Below, in pieces: positions 1 through 16,156 of a stretch of 64,000 nucleotides of DNA. How positions within the stretch are numbered: the first letter of the stretch is position 1; every line of letters starts with the position of its first letter. Source of the stretch: Saccharina japonica (Eukaryota; Sar; Phaeophyceae; Laminariales; Laminariaceae); contig MEHQ01002827.1 of the NCBI GenBank assembly GCA_008828725.1, forward strand, positions 433,255 through 497,254, written 5' to 3'. The position numbers were made by a program, and so were the translations under genes. The notes beneath the pieces were generated by a model. That model made no database searches, was not told the DNA's origin, and saw nothing but the letters and a program-made list of their open reading frames with translations.

Positions 1-479
1 TGGGTTGAGTTCTGAAAGGGTTAAGAAGAGGTACGCTGGGAGGGGAACCTACTGTAGTAGTCCATTCTTGGCTGGTTGGTTGTGATCTCGGATGTTTAGC
101 AAAGTTCCATTGAGGCCAGCACCATCGGGGCTTAGCCGGTATTCATTGCGCGTACACGGCCCAGGCAGGTAGTTGCCAATTCTGGAGGCATCGCGTCCGA
201 CCACAAAGAAGACTTCAAAACGGCTGCCCAAGAAGACCCCAAAAACAACTTGATCACCGTGTTCAAAACACCGTCTGGCTCGGCATGCGTGTTTCGAGCA
301 CATGCTTTACTCTTCATGTACCCCCCCCCTCTCTCCTTCCCCCTCGCCCACCCGGAGTCCCCAGGTGACTCTATGCACACCATATATATCCACCCGATCT
401 CTTGTAACTGAACTTGGCTGCACTTCCCCCCCGCTGTACACCTTTCACTGCTGGTGCATCGCCGTGTCGCACTGGGCAG

Positions 480-5750
<5,271 letters not shown>

Positions 5751-7044
5751 CCTGCCGAAAGAGACCGCCAATAGGGGGGAGTGCCGTCCCGGACGTAGCG
5801 ACGCGGGGGTAAGGGGTGCGAGCCGAGGCGGCGACCGAAGCGGCGCCGGCCGTGACGTCGGCGGCGGAAACGGAGTCGGAGCAGGGGCTAGGGGTAGCGG
5901 CGGGGCCAAGTGCGGGAGGAACTCGGATCGAGAGAGCAGCAGGGATCACCGCGAGCGGGGCGAGCAGAGGGTGGGAGGGAAGGACAAGAGCAATCGGGAT
6001 AGGGGCGGGGGCGGGGGGGGCGATGCGCGAGGCGAGGCGGCGTCTGCCTCGGGAGCGGCAGAGGACGTCTTGGCGAGGTCGCTGCCGCCTACCAGACGAG
6101 GGTCGGCTTCGATTGATACTGAGAAGCTGCTGGCCATGCCTTCTCGGAAAGGGATCCACTCGTCGTGATGACAAACCATCGCGTAAGGGCACGTAATCGT
6201 GGTAGTATTAATAGCCGCCCAGATTTGTGCTCGGAAGTTACGTGTATTGAGCCCGGCGTGGATCGTATGTGCAAGCGGGGACGGGCTTTGGGCGCGTGAC
6301 TTTGCATTGCGCTTCACCAATCGGAGACTTCGTTTTAAACGGAATACATGACACATCAGCGCCCCAAAACGGGGACTATTTTGAACGGGATTCCATCACA
6401 GAAAACGGCACCCGATGATGATACGCAAACTAAGCACAGAAATTTCGTTGGAAGAGGATGCACTTCGTATGATAGTTGTCGATGTTGATGGTCCCAACTT
6501 CAATCAAGTGGTATTCATTACAGTATGGCCGGACGTTGACGCGCCTGGTGTTTGTTTGTTTGTTACGTTTCGTAAATACGGCCTGTGGGATCATCATCGG
6601 GGCGTTGTCTCAAGCCTCGGGGGGCTGAAATCACCGGCCAGATGTCACTGCCTGTGCCGGCCTATTATCGATCTTCCGTAAAAAGCAAACGCCAAGCAAA
6701 AGCAAGATCGGCCCCCAAGCCATGGCGGGAGGTTTTGGCACCATCGCCACAAGCTGAAATATTTGAATAAAAACACGGGTGGCGTGTTCGTCGACCGGGC
6801 CGATCGGCGCGAGCGAGCTAGCTACGTATATACGCGCGAAGATACACTGCTGCTGTATATCACGAGAAGAGAGATACGCTATACGTAACGACACACTTTG
6901 CAGGCGGGCGCTTAATCTACTAACAATACACATGGGTGATTGCAGAATGTACTACAGCAGTAGAGCGACGGCCGTGGATCCTGTCTGCTGCGCTCGGAAA
7001 AAAAAAAAAATCTGGCATCGAGCGAGTTCCGAAGCAGGCCAGAC

Positions 7045-7260
7045 ACATGCCAAGGTAGAGAGAGAGGTGCACCATTTTTTTTTTTTCTGAGGCCCCTCAC
7101 TTGATTATAGTATAGGAAACTCTAAACCTCACCTAAAAACTGATTTGAAAAACAAAAAAAAACGCAACTCGATGAAAAATCCCGTGGTCTACGCTACGTA
7201 GGTATGCGCCAAATCATCTGGCAAAAAAAAAAAATGACATAACGACGATTATGGGTAATA
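7045..7260 (+). repeat. Dispersed repeat family R3, copy 2
   Basis: Shares AGAGGTGCACCATTTTTT, CCCCTCACTTGA, AAAAACTGATTTG, CTCGATGAAAAATCCCGTGG and GGCAAAAAAAAAAAATG with the copy at 4640. It also retains the ACGACGATT tail seen at 4845. Confidence 0.75.
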
Positions 7261-7338
7261 ACCCATACATAACTGGAAAAACGTATCCCACACTAATCCC
7301 AAATATTTTGTCCCCAAAAACGGGGGACCAGTTCTTAA

Positions 7339-7429
7339 CCCCTTGAGAACTGGTCCCACGAATTTGGGGACAATCTACTTGGAATTAGTGTGGGATATGT
7401 TTTTTCAGTTCTGAATGGGTTATAAGGGG
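7339..7429. mobile_element. TTAA-flanked MITE, copy 2, with an inverted fragment beside it
   Basis: TTAA at 7335-7338 and 7430-7433 bracket a 91-bp copy with the same core (TTTGGGGACAATCTACTTGGAATTAGTGTGGGAT). Immediately to the left, 7259-7334 is an inverted second copy of the core (ATCCCACACTAATCCC, TTTTGTCCCC). The pair therefore looks like a nested or head-to-head insertion. Confidence 0.65.
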
Positions 7430-7499
7430 TTAAGGAGCTTTTAATACGTCCTTCAGAAAAATGTTTCAGCCCAAAAACGGTACAGCAGTACCCCCATCG

Positions 7500-8350
7500 T
7501 CCTATTAATAGGTAGTATATGGTAGCATGGGCCGCCACATTTTTGCTCGTCGTGCTGGAGCGAAAAAAGTTCGACTTGTTGTGCCAAAAACAGGCCACAT
7601 TCTTCCATAACATCAAGTTACTCGTACGTACGGAGGACCATAGTAGATAGGACCACGTATTGTTTGTAAAAATCGGAAAATATATGGGTTTTTGTGTTTA
7701 CCGTGGGTCCTACTTACTATCGTCCCCCGCAGTAGTGTAGTATACGTAGCCTTGATTCGTCATTCGATTATGTGCAACATGATCGTTGAGCTTCAACGTC
7801 GATCGCGCATAAACACAACAATCACTGCCACATTCCTTCGCTCGTCGTGCTGGAGCACTATTTGTCAAAAATAGGCCACATTCTTCAATAATAACGAGTT
7901 ACTGTAGTATAGCAATGATTTGCCATTCGTCGATGTGCAACATGGTCGCTGACCCTCAACATCGATCACTTGTAAACACTGCGTGATCATTGCCATATTA
8001 TGCTCGTGGTGCTGGAGTAATAAAAGCTTGATTTTCCAAAATTCGGCCACATTCTTCCATGAAACAAGCCACATTCTTCCTTAATAACAAGTTACTGCTG
8101 TAGTATAGCCATGATTGTCATTCGAGATGTGCAGCACGATCATTGAGCTTCAACGCCGATCACGCACTGACACAATCATTGCCACACTATTGCTCGTCGT
8201 GCTGGAGCAATAAAAGTTTGACGAGTGCCAAAAACAGGCCACATTCTTCAATAATAACAAGTTAGTATAGTATCGCCATGATTGTCATTGGACGATGTGC
8301 AGCATGATCATTGAACTTCAATGTCGATCACGCATAAACACAATAATTGT
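7500..8350. repeat. Satellite-like tandem array, unit about 175-195 bp
   Basis: Four to five degenerate units recur. GGCCACATTCTTC starts near 7594, 7870, 8045 and 8238. Each is followed by AATAACAAGTTACTGTAGTA, a CATGATTGTCATTCG block, CATGATCATTGAGCTTCAAC, CACGCATAAACACAATCATT and CTCGTCGTGCTGGAGCAATA. No translation is conserved between units. Confidence 0.85.
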
Positions 8351-8959
8351 GATGGGACACCCATTTTTTTGTTTGTTAATTCTTGTTTATATTAACCCCA
8401 CCAAAATCGCCACACCGCGGAGAAGCGTTCCTCCCGCCCCCGCTACCGTGTGTTTTGCCACCGCACGCACTGACTCGTGCTTCGTACCCAATTGTAAAAA
8501 AAACTGGGCACTAGTACCGCTGTAAAAGGTAAAAGGCAACAATCAGACCTCATTTACCCATCGCATCACGCGGTAAAAGGAAAACAGACGTTCACGCTCT
8601 CTCAACCGTAATCTCTCCGTAAAAAAGCTGTGTGTCGCTTGCTGTATAGTCCGCTCCTGCCACCTGTACATCAGACCGGCGGAGCGGAACAATGACTGCC
8701 GTAAAAAAAAAAAAAAACACCCAAGAGAGGAAAAAAAACAAAAACACCCAAAATACAAAACACCAACCACGCAGCTGTATGAATAAACGGATAAAGCTGT
8801 GGATCAACCCATCACAACGCACGGGTATTCTCGAAAACAAAACGACACACGGCAACGGCAACATGCCACATCAACACAAAAACAAAAAAGACATCTACAC
8901 GTGATACACTGATTGTATCCAACGAACACAGCCGCTGCCGGTGATTTTTGCTTCGGGCG

Positions 8960-9140
8960 CCTCAAACTGATCACAACCAAAACGAAACCTCAAACTGACC
9001 AACCGAAATGAAACCTCAAATTGACCAACCGAAATGAAACCTCAAACTGACCAACCAAAATGAAAACTCAAACTGACCAACCAAAACGAAACCTCAAACT
9101 GACCGACCGAAATGAAACCTCAAACTGACCCACCATAACG
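8960..9140. repeat. 26-bp minisatellite, about seven units
   Basis: Units contain CTCAAACTGACCAACC followed by GAAATGAAAC or AAAACGAAAC. Seven slightly different copies are in tandem, with no stop-free frame of note. Confidence 0.9.
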
Positions 9141-9639
9141 AAACCAACCGAGAACAAAAGAGAAAACGGAACGAGAGTAAAAAAACTTAAACCAACCCTG
9201 ACCACGTAGTCTCCTCTAAACGTTTCAGGGCCGACGGACAACACTATTCAAAATTTCAACACGAAATACCGAGTACGACGACCAGCATTCATGTGTGGCG
9301 TGTATAATGTACGATACATCTATTGTACAATGTCCTGAAAACAAGGGCGACAAATCTATAAACTGGTGCAACAACAGCTGTATCGTTTGTGAAATAAAGC
9401 TGTGACGTTGTATCATAGGTAAAGGAACCGTCTTGTGGCTCCTGTCAAAAGTGGTAAAGTGACCTCGTGCCGGCGCCAACAAAACACGCCTGCACGGTTA
9501 CCGACAGCTTGCACCGCCGCCACCATCGCCGCCATTTCCATTTTTTTTAAGTCTACCAGCCACATGTTCTATGATAGTGTACTCTACCGCGCGTGACGAA
9601 GACATACTACATGCAATGTCATCGAGATGATCAGGGTTC

Positions 9640-9668
9640 CCGTACGTACGTACGTACGTACGTACGTA
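9640..9668. repeat. (TACG)n microsatellite
   Basis: About seven perfect TACG units. TACGTACG runs recur through the window (for example 21865-21880 and 49504-49520) and are a characteristic simple repeat here. Confidence 0.95.
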
Positions 9669-10206
9669 CTGCTGCTTAAAGGTAATACGAGTAGGTGTAC
9701 TAGCAACGAAATAACGCGTGGCAAAGAAAGACCATCGAAGTAAGGCCTACAACTCAAGACGAATACCCGGACCTCAAGCGTCAAACGTGCTAACCAACCA
9801 TGAAACCGTCCTATTGATAGAATGCAGTCTAAAACCCGTGCGCGTATCTATCGATCAAAGCGATCGCTTGCCCGGAAACACCACCTCTTTTCCCAATATT
9901 GTAAACGGGGGGGGGTCAGAAGGGCTAAACAGGCCACTATTCTAGTAAAATGACACCGCAAACTTCTCACAAATCGAAATCACCATATGGGCATCACCAA
10001 ACGAATGGGGGGAGGAAAGGACGCGTGTCCCTTTCTTGAACCTTCCGTCCTTTCCACTCGGTGCAAATATATCGCAAACCGCTCCGAAAGCCGCTCCACC
10101 CCGCCCCACCCTCGATCTAGCCCAGCCCAGTCCAGTCCCGCCACGCCACGCCACGCCGCACCCAACCCCGCTCCGCCCCCCACACCCAACCCCGCTCCGC
10201 CCTCAA

Positions 10207-11337
10207 TCAGTCCGAATCAGCATCCTTCATCCTCCGGCGGGCAGTGCGGTAGGCGGCCTTGAGGCTCCATACATCACCATCACCACCGCCATCCCCGCTC
10301 GCGCTCCAGCCGTCCGCTCCTGCCGCTGCCCCCCTCCTGCCGCTGCGAGGGGACAGAAGTCGGACCAGCTCGTCCGTTTCGTTCATGTACGTCAGCTCCC
10401 TCCCCGCCCACAGGCGAGACGCCTCCTCCAGGCCGTCCAGGCTGCCGTTCCACCCGTGGCGGGAGGTGAGGGAGCGGATGGCCACCGCGGCCTGTCGCCG
10501 CACGATGGACACCGCCTCCGCGGCGCGGGCGAGCTCGGGCTCGTCCGCGAGGACCGCCAGCCGCTTAGCGATCTGCAGGGAGTGGAGGTCGGGCGAGAAT
10601 ACATCGCAGCTCGCCGTCCGCGTGACCTCGACGACGGTCTCGACCTTGCAGGCCCAGGTCACCCTCCTCCTGAGGGTTGGTCTCCTGCCGGCGCGGGCGC
10701 CAGCGCTGCTGCTGCTGCTGCTGCTGACACTGACAGTAGAAGAAGAACGAGCGGCAGCAGTAGTAGTAGTAGTAGTAGTAGTAGTAGGTGATGATGATGT
10801 CGAGGACGCCGAAGGCGGCACTGATCGAGAAACTTCGCTTTCCCTCCTTCCACCGCAGGCAACGTCGTCTTCCCGTACCACCACCACCTCCTCCTCCCCC
10901 CCCACCACCACCTCGCGTCCCTGCCCGGCCGCGTTATGATCCGCCGAACGGAGAGCACGCGGCGACGACAGACTCGGCACCGAAGAAGAAGACCGGTCCT
11001 GCTGCTGCTGCTGCTGGAGGTGCCTCGGGTCGGCCGTCACGCGCTCGAGGGGGGCCGGCCAGGCACCGCGGTTCCCCGACCGCAAGGCAACCACCTCTCC
11101 GCCGTCGCGGCCCGAGAAGGGCGAGAACATCACCCGGGACGGCTTGTACGCGTCCGAGAGCGCGGCGAAGGGGGAGCCGCGCCTCCGGTTGCGGCCGCTC
11201 CCTCGGCTGCCCGTTCCGCGTGCAAGTCCGACGTGTGAGTGGTGGGCGATGAGCGGGGCCTGCATGGGCTGGGCGTTGGTGCTGTTCGCGTTGCCGGCGC
11301 CGTGGGCGCGGTTCCGCCGCGTTAGGGAAAAAGCCAT
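10207..11337 (-). CDS. Hypothetical protein, single exon, 376 aa
   Basis: An uninterrupted 376-residue frame runs from ATG (MAFSLTRRNRAHG) to TGA, with high G/C at third positions as in the recognised genes. Two regions look folded: residues about 40-90 (PFAALSDAYKPSRVMFSPFS...) and 230-340 (RRRVTWACKVETVVEVTRTA..., LHSLQIAKRLAVLADEPELA...). They are separated by Gln-, Ser- and Thr-rich low-complexity runs encoded by CTG, AGT and similar triplets. The C-terminal half is alpha-helical in character, with repeated Ala/Leu/Arg. No signal peptide, membrane span or known motif is recognised. It could be a regulatory or scaffold protein, but no function can be assigned. Confidence 0.6.
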   Translation of the reverse strand: MAFSLTRRNRAHGAGNANSTNAQPMQAPLIAHHSHVGLARGTGSRGSGRNRRRGSPFAALSDAYKPSRVMFSPFSGRDGGEVVALRSGNRGAWPAPLERVTADPRHLQQQQQQDRSSSSVPSLSSPRALRSADHNAAGQGREVVVGGEEEVVVVREDDVACGGRRESEVSRSVPPSASSTSSSPTTTTTTTTTAAARSSSTVSVSSSSSSSAGARAGRRPTLRRRVTWACKVETVVEVTRTASCDVFSPDLHSLQIAKRLAVLADEPELARAAEAVSIVRRQAAVAIRSLTSRHGWNGSLDGLEEASRLWAGRELTYMNETDELVRLLSPRSGRRGAAAGADGWSASGDGGGDGDVWSLKAAYRTARRRMKDADSD

Positions 11338-14300
11338 ATGCGCGCTGGGGCAGTACTCGTATATGCGAAAAAGTCGACGCCGGTCCTTCGCGCTTGCAGC
11401 TGCTCCTCGTGTTCTAGAGGGTGTCTGGCGCCGTGGAGCCGCTGGTCACTGCTGGCCAATCCTCTGCTCTCGACGTTGCGTCGAGCACGTGCACTGCTGC
11501 TGCCGCTGCTCCTGTTTGGGTGGTCTTGCGGCGTTGTTGCAGTTGCGGTTTGCTTGGTGCTGCTGTGTTGTGTTCACGATCTCACCGACTCTTCGTGGTG
11601 GAAATTGTCAGCTGGAAACGATGGAGATATATATCGTCCCAGGTATGCGTGGCGCGATTGTCCCTAGAGATCAGGACCGAAAGTAACCTGGGGCGTACAC
11701 CACAGCAGCAGGCAGCGAGCAAAGACCGAGAGCGAAGAGGTGGGCGTGGGTGGAGAAGGGGGGGGCGTTAGATGAGGTGGCCCGAGTCATGTAGTCTGGT
11801 CGTTATATATTCCGAGGGCAACAGCAACGTCCCGCCGCCTGCGCCGGGTGATGGCTGTCAATTGTCAACGTCAACAACAGGAGGGAGGAGAGAGGAGAGG
11901 GCGAGCACTTCACTGCCAGCCAAGGCAAGGATACGAGGCAAAAGGCACAGGAAGACGCATCACCGCGTTGCTTCGTTGCAGAATGAAGCACAACGTTCGG
12001 GAAAGCAGCGCACTGAGCGAGGCTCGGACGTCACCTCTGCAATTGTTAGGTCACCTCGTCACCTCTCGGAACATTCAAAAATAAGTATACTCCTGGTGTA
12101 CAAGCCGCAAATGCCCCGCATATCAGATCGATCGTCGAAAGTATACTATACGTGGACAGCACCCAGCAGCAGATCTCGACGCACCAACTCTCCCCTTCGA
12201 AGGTGCTAGCTGCCACACAACACCCAGCGGTTAAGCTTCACTGCAGCTTAGCGTACTTCTCCATCTCACCTCAAATGCTCTTCGATATCGTCAAGTTCTG
12301 GCAGGAATTTGCTGATGTTGTGTTGTTGCTTGTCTGGTATCTGGGTGTTGCGTGGATGGAAGAGAGAACAGGCCAAAGGAGTTCAAAGGAGGCCTTTTGT
12401 ACCGGGGACAACACCCCCCATAAAATCTCACGGTTTCATTTCATTTTTTTTTGCTTTTTCGGCGCGTTGCCGGATCGTTAGACGGATTCATTTTACCGTG
12501 TCATCATGTGTCATACCCTTCGTACGTACCACGTAAACATCCTCATGAAGCATGATACATGCACCCCATCTACTGGCTGCTGCGCCGCCACCACGACTAC
12601 TACTATTATACCTCTGTATAGAGCGTTTTGTTGCTAAAGTAACATGGTCACTTAAAAATATTGGGGTCCATTTTGACCAATAAATCCTACGCGTACAGCA
12701 GCACAGTAGTACACAGCAGTATCTGGTACCGGTAAGCTGAAGAAGCCGAAGATCCTCCTGTCGGAAAAAAGCTGAAGCCGAAAAAAACTCATCACCAACT
12801 TGCACCAACGCACACAGCAGCAATACATACCGGGTAGCAGGTAGTAGCAGTGACGACAGCAGCACACGCAATGCCGTACGCCGTATTGATAGCGAAAGCT
12901 ATAATACTGCTGCTGCAGTCGTAGTACTTTCAGTACTTTCGAACTGTACCCACCCCCGCTTTTTGGGCAAATTAATATAACTTGGAAATAGTGTAGGATC
13001 GTTTTTGGTCAAAGGGTAGGTTAGTAACTACCTGGTACGTATCATAGTTACGTACGTAGTAACTCCTTTACGCATATATAAAACAAGTGCACCCCCGTTT
13101 TTTAGGACGTATACTGGAATTAATGTGACCTCATATTTGCAGCTGCGTGTTTCGTGCGTGGTGCTAAAAAAGAAGTCGCTGGAATTGCTTTTACGATACG
13201 TCGTACGAAAATGTTGCTGCATGCACAGTGTCGTGTAATAATATGGGGCGAGAGTTAAATATCGCGATTATTATCTGTCAGAGGGAGGAGAGTATAATCT
13301 GCCATGATGTTAAAATCAGTAACACCAGTAGTATCATACAGCAGCAGTACGTACTACTGTAATAGTGTAGGTGCATGGCCTGCATGGCAATCGGTGTTTA
13401 CTACCTGGTACGTTCGTACGTGTTTGTTGTCATCTCAATTCAAGTTCAACATTGATGTTTACCGGTATGTATAAATAACAAGTAATTATTTTTCTGCAGC
13501 AAGCATTTACATACGTGGACTCCATCAACAGAAGGAGAGGAAGTGCGATTTCAATTGTGCGATTTCTCCCCACACAACATACTAACTCGTACGATTACTA
13601 CAGGCAGTAGTATCAGAGTCTCCAATGCGCCATTTGTGGTGCGTTCATCACATTGTTTAGTTTACCTTATCACATATACCTGCTATATCCTTATTATTAA
13701 TGTTCCCCTCCGACAATGAATCGCACATGCTCCATTCTGACTTGAATCGAATACGTATCTTCTACTACCGCAGTAGTATACACGTATCATAGTATTAATA
13801 GTCTCTTGTAATCACTCTTGAAGCAACAAAATATCCCGCTCCCCCTTCCGGAAGACTCCTACTTGCACTTTCCTTCCTTGGCAAATCCTCGTTTTTACCC
13901 TACGACTTCTCGTAAACGTTCCGCCCCCACTTAATTTGCAGCAGTGCTCCGGTTTCTTCCCTCCTTCCCCTAGCTTAACACATTCTTGAAACAATATAAC
14001 GCGCCACCTGCAAAACTGTGTTATTTGACACTACTACTGCCACTTGTCGTCGATCACAAGAAAGGAAGTCTTTGCTTCTCGAACACGTCCAACCTCCCTT
14101 CCAGAAGTAACGATTGTTTCACACATGAACCCTGCACTCTTCAAACTCTTCGCAAAAAGTAAGTCCTTTTGACACGCAACACGTACCGGTATGCGTCCGA
14201 CCCGAACACCAGACAGCCACCGAGGACGGCATGACCACCAATCAACGCATTCATCCCCTTAATCTCGATTCGCTGGAAATTTCTACTCGTACATAATTTT

Positions 14301-16156
14301 CCTACTGGCAACATCCCGCGCCAAGCCCCAAATGAAAGGGAAGAAAGGCTGTGCCGTCTGCAAACCGGGAGTGTTTGACTCACGGTCATGATTTATTACC
14401 AACACATAACTTGAATTTCCCAAAATGCATACATGTGATTCCTTGAAAAGTATCAAGATGTGTTCCCCTGCGTGTGTGACGGGAAAAGACGTTTCTATCG
14501 TACACACAAGCTGACGCAAAACTAGCGCCTTAGCGCCCCAAGCACTGCGCTTCACTGAACACATACCGCGGCGCACCCACGTATGAATTCATGTGAAGCT
14601 TCAGGGGGCCAGGGCACGTAGCGCAGCCGACACAAGAACACGTGGTATAACTACTAGTAGTGGTACTACCCAGTCAACACCCTTGCACGTATTATCTACT
14701 ATTACAGCTGTGTGGACAGCGACCCAAGACACTGGCTGGAGCGACAACAGCTTCGAGTATACCCGGCTAGCTTCCATGCCCTTCCAGAAGAGTTTCACGG
14801 CGGCTAAGAACGCTCGACACGCCTCCTACAACTAGACCACCACCGACTTAATAGGGCTCTCATAGAAGAAACATAAAAAAGTTGAAAAATGTCAACGGTA
14901 AGCTCTACAACAGACCGAACCGTAATTTGGGAGAAACGTCCGCCACTGGCCGCGACCACCGAAAATCCGCCCACTCGCCAACTCGCCCGCCCGTCCGCCC
15001 GCCCACCCCTCCGGCCGGCCCCTTGCACAAGTAAGCACCCTCGACCAGCTTCACACCCTGCGGTCCGCGGACGATCTGGCCTGCAGCCTTTCCATCCGCC
15101 TCGAAGGAGCTCGCCCCTCGAGGGCTTCGTTGTCGGCACGCTGTAAGCGCGCGCAACGTGCTCACACAGCCTGCTGAATAAACTGTCGCGGAGGAAAAAG
15201 AGCGATCGAATATCGAGGGAGAGAAAGGGGGCGGTTAATGGTATCATAGAAAAAAAAGCACAATACTCTGAATAGAACGATCGCATCATGAGCAAAACAC
15301 AATAATACTCGTACCCTGCTTAAGCAGAGGAGCCGAATTCGCGCCGCGCGGCGAGGGGCGCCACCGAGACGAGACAAACGATCGACCAATATAGCGTGAG
15401 GGCGGTCGGATCTATGTAGGCGGACATTGCTTCGCGCGAGCGGCCCCTGTTCGGTTGTTGTACATACACTATAAATGCACTAAAATCGTTTTGTACAGCA
15501 GCAGCGCTATGCTCTGTTTTACTATTACCTGAAACGAGATCCACATGAAAACTTCAGAGAGCTCAGAGCACAACGAGAGCGGCAGTCCACTCAATATTGT
15601 CGCTGCATGGATGTCCGTGATACGCCTTCCGCAATTGTAACGCCCGGCGGTATCAGCGTTACGTTGCCGATCTGCGCTAAATTGGGCGTCCGCAATAGCG
15701 CTCCTATCTACCACAACATGCCACGGGGGGCCGAAATGCCGCCAAAACAACTTACCGTATTCATTCGTGTTGCGGGTGGCCAGTTGGGGCGTCCCATAAA
15801 ATAAAGCTCGTAAAAGGCACCACGCATCAGGTGTACCATACGTACGCATATAGATCGTAGTGAAAACTTGCGGCGGCCTTTACAGGGTACGAATGGCCCC
15901 AGAGAGAGAGGCGAATCAAAGAAAGCCGGTTCACCGCATTTACACTAAAAACAAAACTAGGCTCGCGAGAATGCCGCCAGCCTACCGGGAAACTCGAAGC
16001 TCTCGTGAAGGCCGCCAGGCCTGCCGGGTTATAGGGCATGGAGCAACCAACAACCGCGATGCTCTTTGTCGGACATGGGATTGAAACCCGCCGTAACTGC
16101 CTGTATAGCGAAAAAAAACAGGGGCAAGCTCGAAGCATAAACAAGATGACTGTAAC
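11338..16156. other. Interval without a confident gene
   Basis: Open frames here are short and unconvincing. Exon-like fragments with splice signals occur on the minus strand at about 15038-15143 (acceptor CGCTTACAG, frame ASSFEADGKAAGQIV) and on the plus strand at 14709-14815 (acceptor CTATTACAG, frame DPRHWLERQQLRVYP). Neither joins to a recognisable protein. A degenerate relative of the TTAA-element core lies at 12955-13020. CAG/CTG and GTA triplet tracts are frequent. Confidence 0.5.

Larger units (their letters stand above)
5751..10206. other. Gene-poor interval, mostly repeats
   Basis: The interval from the TTLL9-like stop to the unknown minus-strand gene holds a G/C-rich stretch to about 6170 (possibly 3' UTR), then repeat family R3, TTAA elements, the satellite-like array, the minisatellite and a (TACG)n run at 9640-9668. 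Poly(A)-rich and C-rich simple sequence fills most of the rest. No exon-like frame with splice sites and family resemblance was seen. Confidence 0.6.
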
